Position numbers and translations under genes: made by a program. From positions 20,773,375-20,837,374 of the forward strand of contig CAIIXF020000005.1 in NCBI GenBank assembly GCA_903813345.2: 64,000 nt of DNA, written 5' to 3'. The DNA is from Owenia fusiformis (lineage: Eukaryota > Annelida > Polychaeta > Sabellida > Oweniidae). How positions within the stretch are numbered: position 1 is the stretch's first letter; each line of letters opens with the position of its first letter. The notes below the pieces were generated by a model. That model did not search any database. It saw only the letters and a program-made list of their open reading frames with translations, and was not told where the DNA came from. This document shows, piece after piece, positions 54,471 to 64,000 of the stretch.

Positions 54471-54568
54471 AATCCTTTCGAAAAAGCGCTTCTTGGACTA
54501 AGTCATTTTTCGTGAAGAGTAATCTACTTTTATACGTTTGCCTTTTTAAATCACGTTACTTTGCATTT

Positions 54569-56160
54569 AGAACGTTACTTTATTGGACTTTGACTTGTCT
54601 CCATTAAGAATGAATGCTTTTTATCCATATTTTATTCAAAACGCCTTTTTTGCCATTTAAACGTACACTCCCCTCCATAAGTTTGGCAACCTTTTTTCCC
54701 CATTGAACTATGTGACTTTATTTCCAATACCTCTAAATTTTCTCAATTTTTTTCCTCAATTACAATAGGTCGGAAATTGATGATAAATTTGATGAATTTT
54801 TGAAAATCGTCATTCCCATGTAATCCAATGGGAAATGGAGGGTTCGGGGCAAATCAGAAATCAGGATATCTTTTCAGTAAAAGATTCAGCAAAAAATATT
54901 TTTATATAGAAAATTGAATTGTCTAACTTTTTTGAACACTAGGTGTTTAGTTTATTTGATGAATATTAAAGTTACAGCGCTTCAAAGTCATTTTTGAAAA
55001 TAATTTTTCGCCTCCTGTGTTATTTCAATGGGAGAGTTTTTTTGAAAAACAATTTTGACTTTAAAGCCCTATAACTTTGTTGAACCTGAAGAAACATATC
55101 ATTTTTTTGTTAAATAAAGTTAGCAAATTCAATTGCCTGCCTAACTTGTATTTTTTGCAAGGACTCGGATGGATGGATATTCTGTCATATGACTTGCGGC
55201 AAACCTACCATTTCCCATTGGTTAACATGGGAATGACGATTTTCAAAAAATCATCAAGTTTATCATCAATTTTCGACCTATTGTAATTGAGGAAAAAAAT
55301 TGAGAAAGTTTTGAGGTATTGGAATTAAAGTCAAATTACGTTTCAATCAATAGTATAAGTATTTTCATCGCAAGTTAAGTAAATAAAAATTCAAAGGTAA
55401 AGAGGCTTTAACACGTAGTTCAATGGGGAAAAAAGGTTGCCAAACTTATGGAGGGGAGTGTAACTTTATTTGACTTTAACTTTTCTCCACGAGGAATGCA
55501 TGGATTTTAATGTAGGTAATTTCAAAACACCTTACTTTACTTTAAAAACGAAACTTTATTGGACTTAAACTTTATCCATGAAGAATGGATGAATTTTTAT
55601 GTAGGCATTTCCAAAACACGGAACTTTGCCATAAAACGTAACTTTATTGGACTTAAACTTTCTCCGCGAAGTATGAATGAATTTTTATGTAGGCATTTTC
55701 AAAACACGTTACTTTGCTTTAAAAACGTAACTTTATTAGACTTTATCTTTATCCACGAAGAATGGATGGGTTTTTATGTAGGCATTTTCAAAACACGTCA
55801 CTTTGCCATTAAAACGTAACTTTATTGGACTTTAACGTTCTCCACGAAGAATGGATGTATTTTTCTGTAGATGTTTTCGAAACACGTTACTTTGTCATAA
55901 AAATGTAACTTTATTGGACTTTAACGTTTCTCCACGAAGAATGGATGAATTTTTATATAGGCATTTTCGAAACACGTTACTTTTCCTTAAAAACGTAACT
56001 TTATTGACTTAACGTTTTCCACGAAGAATGAAGGAATGTTTATGGAGGCATTTTCAAAACAAGTTACTTTGCCTTAAAACGTAACTTTATTGGACTTTAA
56101 TTACATAATTATCCACGAAGAATAGATGAGTTTTTATGTAGGCATTTTCAATAAAGTTTG
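54569..56160. repeat. 88-bp satellite, about nine monomers, split by a MITE
   Basis: AAAACGTAACTTTATTGGAC recurs at about 88-bp steps (55,548; 55,636; 55,725; 55,813; 55,902; 55,992; 56,079), with CCACGAAGAATGGATGAATT and TATGTAGGCATTTTCAAAAC. The first monomers are separated from the rest by the insert at 54,666-55,460. Confidence 0.9.
54666..55460. mobile_element. 795-bp MITE (Tc1/mariner-like) in the satellite, TA duplicated
   Basis: The ends CACTCCCCTCCATAAGTTTG and the exact inverse have arms of about 190 bp (GAAATTGATGATAAA.., AATGGG.. markers). TA stands at 54,664-54,665 and 55,461-55,462. Joining the flanks gives the standard monomer ACGTAACTTTATT, so the insertion site is exact. Confidence 0.9.
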
Positions 56161-56169
56161 TGTTCATGT

Positions 56170-58440
56170 TATTTTAATGTTTATGTTTATGTGATTGAAA
56201 CGTTGTATAAATAGAACGCAACATATGATTCACACTTGCATGCATGCATTTAATGTCTAGCGTTGTGAAATTCGAACGTGATTAGGAAACCATTTGGGAA
56301 ATAACTTGGAACTGATACCAGACGCTTAAAACTGATCCGTACCAGCATTCGATCACAGCCGCAATTTCTCAGCGTTGTTCATTGGTCAATCTCAACAGAT
56401 CACTTTACGTCAGATCACGTGGTTAGATCCCTATGAGCATTCATTATACAAAGGAATTTTCGAAGTTGAAAAATGCCGATACGTAAAAACGAAAAGAACA
56501 TAGTATATCATAAAATTGCTGTTATCTGCCGCTGTTGTAGACAAAATGAATAAGCAGAGCCCGGTGTGAAAGAAATTATGGTCTCCCAGGGATTATGGTC
56601 CCCCCTTTAAAAGGCCCTTACTGGCCCTGATTGTGTATAAGATAATAAGGGAAAGAGCACAAAGAGGTCACCATATAAATCAATGGAGAGTAGGACCATA
56701 AATTAATAGGACCTTCTACCCTTTTACACCGGGTTATTATGCCAGCATATGCTCGATCTGGATGATTTTATAAGTGGACAACCACATTGAAATGCCTGGC
56801 CGGGTCATTGTATTCAATTTTGAACAAAATACTCAATCGACCGGGCGCCATAGTGAAAATCGGAGCAAATGTGACCAAGGCATTAGAAGTGGAAAAACAA
56901 TGTATGAGGGAAAAGTACCATTATGGGACTAAACAAAAGTTATAAACTATAACGAGTGTCTAAAAGCATGCAGTGGTTCCAGACGAAGAAAACTTAGGAA
57001 TAGGTAAAAACACAAACTACAAAAGAACGAATGGGGGTGTCATGCAGCACGACAACATTTAAAAAATGCAAAGACAGGGACTCATTTTAGGTAAAATCAC
57101 CAATGAAAATTAAAGGGAACGTTAGCTCACAAAATAAATAAATCCATTACAATGTTAAGTATATGATTTGAAAGATTGTCTGGATTATATGTGTGATCGA
57201 TTGATGCATAAACAAACATATTCATTTCAACTTGCAGACCTCCATTCTGGCTCATGTATAGGCCTAAGACGCCATATTGCCTTATGTATTGTACTGCCCA
57301 TGCGTGCATACTTAATGCGTGACGTCACATCGACAGAGATCAGCGATCAAGTTTGACTAAAAAATTAAAAGATCCACACTTAACAGCACAAAAATGATAT
57401 CAATGATCGCCTATTTCATATCAAATAAGTGTAGGATGTAAGGTTTAACATTTTTCAGGTTATTTAGTATTTACAGAAGCAGAGCTTGTTAAGAAACCAA
57501 GTTTTAAATTCCGATTTTGACTGTTGACAAAAATAAAGAAAAGAGAGAAAGAGGTGACTTGTTAGAAACAATGACATGAAATTGTGAATAAAAAAGATAT
57601 TATTGTGGGTTTTATTTTTTGAGAGTTCATCAAATACACTCATGTGTATTAATTTAAATATGTATTGTAATACCTCTCAGTTCTACCAAGGATTATAAAA
57701 ACTGATCGAAATGGCTTCGTTTTTAAAGTATAAAAAACACTACCCTACCCGGAAGTAGTATAACATGTATATTGAAACCATGTGTAAACTGTAAATCACG
57801 TGAATTGGCTGATGCAATCAGGATGTGACTAGTACAAAGTAACTATGATGCAATCAGGATATGACTTGTGCAAAATAATTGGCTTCACCTAGAATTCGCG
57901 ATCTTTGCTCTTTAGCATAACATGAAGACATGTTTTGTGTTTAAGTAGCTAGATTCAAATACAAACTAAATGAATAAAACATAAACCAACCATCATTTGT
58001 TCCAATCATGGCGAATTTTCAAGAAAATACGTGTAACTGAATGTAAATCAACAGCGGAGCTCTTCAATTATGAGGAGAGAAAAATATAAAAATAAAAACA
58101 AAAATAAATCTCACAGAATAGAGCTATTTATACGATTCTAAGTACATTTTAAGTGCTCCATACATTAATGTAAGTATAAAAGCCATTAACCTCAACTGGG
58201 AAGCACTTTCCAACTATTTTTACGGCTTGAATTGTAAGAAAATGGCACTTATCTCAAAAAATGGAAATTTGAAAGAAGCTCAATTTATTGTGAAGATGAA
58301 GTTTATATATATCTGTATATGGGGGTGCGAATATATAGTCATAGTATGGGCTAATTCGCTTAAAAATGGCGATATATACCTCACAACTTGTATTTTGTGA
58401 TTTTTTCAATATTTTAAAATTAATTACCGTAGTTACACCA
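56170..58440. other. No recognisable gene
   Basis: Unique sequence with short frames only. AATCAGGATGTGACTAGTAC/AATCAGGATATGACTTGTGC near 57,815-57,870 is a small two-copy repeat. Confidence 0.5.
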
Positions 58441-58452
58441 TAACGTATCATA

Positions 58453-58473
58453 ACTTCCGGAAGAGGCGAGCTG
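58453..58473 (+). promoter_or_regulatory. Possible promoter/first-exon edge: ETS palindrome and splice donor
   Basis: ACTTCCGGAAG (a palindromic ETS site) is followed by AGGCGAGCTG|GTAAGT, a strong donor at 58,474. This would suit a short non-coding first exon of a plus-strand gene continuing to the right. No TATA box, and a next exon is not proven. Confidence 0.3.
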
Positions 58474-60850
58474 GTAAGTATATTTCAGTTCTTTTGACAG
58501 TTCAATTTTACATGTCTTTAGTATTGTGCACATGCTCTATGTGGACAAAATTCAGCTTATAGTGTTACACCATTTAGTGTCTTCTACCTTTTAGGAGCTA
58601 TGTAAGGGTCCCATTCATGAGATAACTCTTTTATTTCTAACTAAACTTCTTGCCTTTTATCATGCTTAACAGAGTGTACTAGGTTTACTTAGAGAAGACA
58701 ATGTAATGATACTTTCCTGAAGAAAGCAAGGAAATACACTCATGTCTTCATACTTTATTTTGTTCCAGAAAATAGCATGGGCAAAATGTTGTTTTGAAAG
58801 AATAACCTAATTTGTATGGGTATTAGAGCCTTTTTGAAATAAGTTATTTCGAATACGTATACACAAACTTGTACTTGTGTTTTCATTCGTCAGTCCGAGT
58901 CAATTTATGTTTATTACTACTTTGAATTCAAAAGATAAGCAATAAGATGAGATGAGCATATTACAACAGTTTGTGAAAAACAGAAACATATGAGCAAAAC
59001 CTAACTACAGTTGGGGACAAAAATAAATGACAGGTCGATTTTCGATCACCATTTCCTAATTATGGTGGTCTCGTGAAAGCCCATAATTTCAAATATTGTC
59101 TAGATACATATCCCTTAAAATTTGTATATCTTACATTTTGTATAATCTCATCCACTGATTTATGGCCTCTTGTAAATTCTCTTATTTTTAACATGGGAAA
59201 TCCTCACTTCAGCAAATCCACCTGTCATTTATTTATGTCCCCAACTGTATTGTATATTTTAAGGTGCTATGACAAAAAATGACCAAAATTTTTGCATTTT
59301 TAGACATTTTTTGAACAAAGATAACAGAGTTCTGGTTTGACCTCCAGTCAATTTAACTATTTCCACATATCATTTACATGACCAGGATCACAATGTGCAT
59401 GGTCAGAATGACCCTAAACATGATGAAATTTTTTACACATTTTACAAAACAAATCTTCTCACAAGTCTTTTCTAGGCACATCAGTGCACTCCTTGTGCAA
59501 AACTGGAAGATGTAGACAATGTGGGGAAGGAGTGATTCTTGTTTGAAAAATACTGTACTCCGGGTAAATTTCGACGCTATAAAATTTCGCGATTTCTCAA
59601 AATTGCAATTTCGCGGCTATTTAATTTCGCGGATTTGAGTTGATGACATTTTGCAGATTGCACAAGTTGAATTTTTTCAGATTACCATGAATCATTGATG
59701 CGTATCTGGCTATTTTAGCCACAGTCAGCACTATCAATGGTATACTCTACCCTTAGTAATATAAGAGAGAAGTTCAAAAGCTGTTTGTCACAATATTTAC
59801 CGATCCATCCACTCTCTCCAATACGCATGCGCAGCCCGATGTAAAAAATAAGGCAGTGACTGGAGAGCCTAAAATTTTAGGCTCTTTAGCATTTTGGTAA
59901 CCCATTTGGCTAAAGAGCCTTACATTTTAAGGTTCTTTGGCATTTCGGCTAGAAAGCCTTAAATTTTAAGGCTCTTTAGCATTTTGATTGCCAATTTTGC
60001 TAGAGAGACAGCCTTAAAGGAATTCTAAGTGACAGAAATGACAAAATATTGCTTCTTGGACGAGATCTAACGATTTTGACATATTTTTACTCAACCTCGG
60101 AGATATTCATAAAAATATATTTTTTGATCGATAAACTCACCGATTATTAAACCGGAAGTGTCTTCTCTGAGGTCCGCGAAGAAAACGAAGAAGGAAACAT
60201 ACAACGATTTTAGGCATTTCAATTTTGCCGTGGATTTGATTTTAAATGCTTCTAAATGATCTTTGAATGCTTACTTTGACTTCCTATAAGAACCGTTTTG
60301 ACTTCCCCACTTCATAAAAAGAACATTATCACTTTTTACTCGACTCGTAAATTTACTTCCGGTCTACCGAAAAAAAGTTCTTAGAACCTTTTCAATCCTC
60401 AGTCTAAATTTGGCTTTTTAAAGGTTCAGTAACCTTCGTGGTGCTGTAACTTGGAGCAGTCATATACTTGTTCAATTTTACTAATCAGTAAAGATTTTGA
60501 TATTTAGAATATGCCCTTGGGAGAATGGTGTTGAGGTCACATTTAGTGATGCCCAATTGGAGGCTAGCCTAAAAAAACGTTGATACAAATGAAGGACTTT
60601 TGAGGGGGAAGTTTTTGCAAAAAATTGAAAAAATATTTTGTGCCTCTTGTCATTTGAAAATCCTAAAAAATCGGCAGGGGAATCTAATAGGCAATAGATT
60701 TGGAAGTGTATTCTCTGATGTCCCCGGGCTGATGTCCCTACATTCCCGATAAACTGCATCATGATGTGCTGTATCTAGAATTTAACAAGATTTAACAAGA
60801 TATGTGTACATAATATCCGGACCTCAGAGAACTTCATAATGAAAAAAATT

Positions 60851-60920
60851 GTACCAACATGGAATCGAACCTGCGCCGTGGGAGTACTAGGCGAACGCCA
60901 GAACCACAAAACTAGAGTGT
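60851..60920 (-). tRNA. tRNA-like sequence in element C with T7
   Basis: On minus: TAGTTTTGTGGTTCTGGCG (A-box-like), B box AGGTTCGATTCC, then TTTTTTT at 60,842-60,848. It is at the place corresponding to the unit in element B, but more diverged. Stems do not close. Confidence 0.4.
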
Positions 60921-61468
60921 GTTTTCTTTTTGTAAAATCTTTATTTCAATAATAAAACATATATAAATAATATAATTATACATAGACCCAGTTACATTGT
61001 TTAATTTCTGTACAGTTTTTCATTTTCAAAATATGCACGTATACTTCCAGTTTTGTCTCTATTGAAAATTTGTATTTCCCTCCTGGCTATTAAAACTTCT
61101 TTATAATTCTTATACTTATTTATTCCTATAATTTGTTCAAAAGTGATATTATCAAAAAATTTCCATATATCCCTTATTTTTGTACACTCATAAAAATTAT
61201 GTTTAACATTGTCAATTACATTACAATGTAAAAAAGAAATATCTCTAATTCTAAAACCATTTAAAATCTCATTACATGGATATACGTTGTGTAATGTTTT
61301 CCAATGAATAATTAAGAGTTTGGTATCTACTTTGCACTTAAATGCTCTAATCCAAGTTGCACATGAAATATCCTTACCATTATACCGTAGAAACAATTTT
61401 CTTTTATCTGTACATATAATCCAAAATCTGATGTTTCATAACATATTATCTCTATACCATTTAAATAT
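60920..61468 (-). pseudogene. 5'-truncated L1/Tx1-like LINE inserted at the tRNA-like unit of element C
   Basis: Minus-strand codons read WIRAFKCKVDTKLLIIHWKT, LHNVYPCNEILNGFRI and HNFYECTKIRDIWKFFDNI, the C-terminal region of L1/Tx1 LINEs. ACTAGAGTG flanks it exactly (60,911-60,919; 61,469-61,477). The 3' end is at 60,920. One long frame of 131 codons survives, so it is fairly young. Confidence 0.75.
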
Positions 61469-61707
61469 ACTAGAGTGGCTTGTACATGCATAAACTTAAA
61501 GGCTCTTTGGCCGAAGTGTTAAAGAACCTTAAAATGTAGGCTCTCCAGTCACGGCCTTATTTTTAACATCACTGCACATGCGTAATGGAGGGAGTGGAGG
61601 GATCGAGTGTGAGTTTGGACCAACTTTTGCAAGTTTGACCAGGAAATCACCTTTCATTTGGTATGTTAGTAACCTTTTTGATCGTATTGGTATGTAAGAA
61701 TCATATA

Positions 61708-62700
61708 CAGGGTGTCTCAAAAAAATGTACCCAAAAGTATATCAAGAGCACATATAAACCAATCAATATTTTCAGACATTTTTTGCATGGTCATGTAGCC
61801 AAAACATGAAAGTTTTCTCCCCAATACACCATTTTTATTTCAGTCTTTTCTTTTTGATGCTTTAACCCTTTGCCTTTTACAGCACATAATCGATGTAACC
61901 TCATATTTCGATGACAGCCTGTATCCGTACTGCTACATTGTTCATCACATTTGATAATAATTCCGGTGGATATGTTTTGGAATTCTGTTTGGATGTTGCC
62001 CTTAAGTTGTTCTCTTTTTTTTGCTTGGAATGAGCATTGAAACACTCTTTCAAATAGCCACAGAGAAAGATGTTTGAGGATGACGATGGCAGAAAAAACA
62101 CAGATAATCAGATCAATTATCGGCAAATGATTCAGGAGCTACCTTCCAGAGTTAGGCAGGCTTGCCTGGAGACCAAATGATATCCAAATGAAAGCTACAG
62201 TGGTCTCAAATTGATACACACAACAAAAACAACACTGGAATCCCAACCAATACAGTTTCTTGAACCTCTGACCTCTCTGTATAAGGGGGCTATAAGACAT
62301 TGTGAGGGCCTCCCTATTCACCATATTTGACGGCCCATACTTTTTTCTCTGAGGCTATTTGAAGGACCATTTTTATGCTAAACCCAAGCTAAGAGACCTA
62401 GGACAACTTAAGACCAGCATCCGAACAGAAATCAAAACATTCCACCAGAAATATAAAATGTTATGAACAATGTAGTAGTAAGGATGCAGACTGTCATCGA
62501 AATATGAGGTTACATTGAATATGTGGTGTAAAAGGTAACGGGTTAAAGTATCAAAAAGGCAAAACTGAATTAAAAACTGTATATAGGAGGAAAAACTTTC
62601 ATCTTTTATCTACAAGACCATGCAAAAAATGTCTGAAAATATTGATTGGTTTGTCTATGGTGTTGATATACTTTTGGGTACATTTTTTTGAGACACCCTA
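61708..62700 (+). mobile_element. Palindromic mariner-derived element, two 3' ends joined head to head
   Basis: CAGGGTGTCTCAAAAAAATG at 61,708 is inverted at 62,681-62,700, with TA at both flanks. Right part, plus: GYLKDHFYAKPKLRDLGQLK and TSIRTEIKTF, the mariner C-terminus. The left part encodes the same tail on minus (CHRNMRLHRLCAVKGKG is its other frame). So both arms, about 350 bp, derive from the transposase 3' end. The empty site is at about 47,268. Confidence 0.8.
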
Positions 62701-63469
62701 TATATGTCGAAATATAAGCATAAATGTCACAGTTTGAAGGATAAATGGAAATATAAACACTGCCGGTAAATATTCTGACAAAAAGCTTTCGGACTTTTCT
62801 CTTCTATTACTAAAGGTAGATTGATAGTGATGACTTTGATTTTAGCCCATTCAGAATCCGAATGATGTTTGTATTTTCCACGCTTAGGGCATTTATTTGA
62901 ATATTCTTGTATGGCTTTTTCAACTTCAATTTGTAGGGATATCATTGTCGTCAACAGTTCTTGCCTTTGTTGGCCAACAACAAAATGTTAGACATTTAGT
63001 TTGAATTATCGCCCAACAACAAAATGTTAGACATTTAGTTTGAATGATCGCCAAACAACACTGGAGGAAACGTTTTACACCGAATGAAACATATCAAAAG
63101 TCCCGGGCCAAATCCCAAGGGATTTAAAAGACCAATTTCGCGACGATAAATGTTCGCGATTTTACTACATTCGCGAACAAAGCGAAATTAAATCGCACGC
63201 GAACAATACCCGGAGTACAGTTACATGTGACTCAATTGAGGAATGCAGAAATTCCCAACATGTACCCTGGCCTTAATACGTTGGCACACTTACTCAGTAA
63301 TGATTCACTTTTAAAGTTCACTTTAAGTTCTACTCCAGATCTAAATTTTGAAGGTCTGAAGTCTTGTGTTCATTTTACCTACAGTTGTAGATTGAAGGGT
63401 CTTTTCTTTTGGGCGTAGTGTTAATTTCAATTGAAAGGTATCCCGGGAAAAGTATTCATTCAGGTGCAG

Positions 63470-63695
63470 TCTTCTTGCCTTGGAGAAAACAAAAAGAACC
63501 ACAAAGGGAAAACCACAGAGAATCTACAATTGGTGCTACCTACATGTATCCGCAGCATTTGTATCTACATACCTCTTGCCTTTTATGTTAGTCTCAGCTT
63601 GGAGAGAACAAAATGAAACACAAAAGGAAAACCACAGAGAATCTACAATTTGTGTTACCTATCTGCAGCATTTATATCTACATACGATCTTGTTA
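63470..63695. repeat. Two-copy tandem duplication (about 115 bp)
   Basis: GGAAAACCACAGAGAATCTA recurs at about 63,509 and 63,625, with TTACCTA/CTACCTA, CGCAGCATTTGTATCTACAT and CTTGGAGA(A/G)AACAAAA in both. Confidence 0.8.
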
Positions 63696-63970
63696 AAGGT
63701 ACTGTAACACATAATCAGTTCTATCATGATTTTGCTCTCTGGTTCATTACAGTTATTCCACAATGACACATTTTTCAATTGTTGGGATTCTAATCCCATT
63801 GTTGGCACATGTATGTTTGGCAAACATTTTTTCTAATAAATACATTAAATGATGACTGCCCTGATTTCACTTAATGTACAAATGTACCATGAAGCCATGT
63901 TTCATTATTTTCACATGTGGTCTGTGATAGTTGCCTGAATCAATCCTACTTCACATTGAGCCAAGTCAAG

Positions 63971-64000
63971 ATGGCAACTGCTTTGAAATACGAAACACCA
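63971..64000 (+). CDS. Possible start of a coding region leaving the window
   Basis: ATG in a strong Kozak setting (A at -3, G at +4) opens MATALKYETP, which runs open to the window end. Too short to identify. It could be the first coding exon of the gene suggested by the donor at 58,473. Confidence 0.25.
   Translation, partial: MATALKYETP

Larger units (their letters stand above)
59846..61564. mobile_element. Palindrome-bounded element C (same family as B)
   Basis: AATAAGGCAGTGACTGGAGA at the left has its inverse at 61,540-61,562 (TCTCCAGTCACGGCCTTATT). The left cluster 59,860-60,010 holds GGCTAAAGAGCCTTA..TTTTAAGG hairpins; the right cluster is 61,498-61,548. The interior shares AAACCGGAAGTGTCTTCTCT and TTTTGACTTCCCCACTTCAT with B. 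A LINE fragment interrupts it. Confidence 0.8.
59553..63220. mobile_element. 3.7-kb outer inverted-repeat element containing element C and a mariner-like insert
   Basis: CTGTACTCCGGGTA at 59,553 is exactly inverted at 63,207-63,220. TTTCGCG-rich text follows both ends. Further inside, CACAGTCAGCACTATCAATG (59,719) has a degenerate inverse near 62,825, and CCACTCTCTCCAATACGCAT (59,808) an inverse near 61,575. Flank is TA at left, TT at right. Confidence 0.65.

Noticed and set aside
55559-55819. 86-codon frame with repeated HEEWM...YVGI segments
   Set aside because: Runs through three 88-bp satellite monomers; since 88 is not a multiple of three, similar peptides come from different frames.

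Overview
This is animal nuclear DNA from a large, AT-rich, transposon-filled genome. Introns have GT/AG borders, coding exons are small and far apart, and most of the window is non-LTR (LINE) debris, Tc1/mariner and other inverted-repeat elements, and tandem arrays of 88 to 205 bp monomers. The gene content (a Golgi O-mannosyl glycan enzyme, a zinc-finger gene of a type I know from marine invertebrates, a tyrosine-recombinase-type retroelement with an SGNH hydrolase) suggests a marine invertebrate. I cannot name the phylum.

One complete gene dominates. RXYLT1 (TMEM5, ribitol-5-phosphate xylosyltransferase 1) lies on the minus strand from the ATG at 51,934 to the stop at 17,719. Its six coding exons (142+108+100+306+171+400 = 1,227 nt, 408 aa) join with matching phases at every junction. 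The introns are 8.3, 8.4, 13.2 and 2.9 kb plus one of 267 bp, and the large ones are made almost entirely of nested mobile DNA. At the left edge are the last exons of a plus-strand zinc-finger gene (to 1,246), which is convergent with RXYLT1. At the right edge are a possible promoter and first exon at 58.45 kb and a possible start codon at 63,971 for a plus-strand gene leaving the window.

Between the left gene and RXYLT1: degenerate tandem repeats (1.2-2.6 kb), a decayed Gypsy-like pol scrap (3.4 kb), a repeat rich in AGGTCA half-sites (4.8-5.1 kb), a broken Ngaro/DIRS-type island (SGNH hydrolase ORF at 6.9 kb, 142-bp tandem repeat, frameshifted gag-like ORF at 8.7 kb), a long hairpin (10.9 kb) and a CR1/L2-like LINE tail (12.6-13.7 kb).

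Inside RXYLT1 the clearest nest is a 7.2-kb element at 23,581-30,808. It has CAC-starting inverted ends and a 5-bp target duplication. It contains a mariner-derived MITE, a LINE that is itself interrupted by a second CAC-end/5-bp-duplication element and by another LINE, and a third CAC-end element. Several insertions are proven by an empty site present elsewhere in the same window.

The most unusual pattern is a set of three elements at 48.35-49.94, 52.05-53.71 and 59.85-61.56 kb. Each is bounded by clusters of short perfect palindromes and carries, next to one cluster, a tRNA-like unit with A box, B box and an immediate T-run, pointing inward. Two share sequence; the third has a different palindrome but the same layout. 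One starts about 110 bp upstream of the RXYLT1 start codon.
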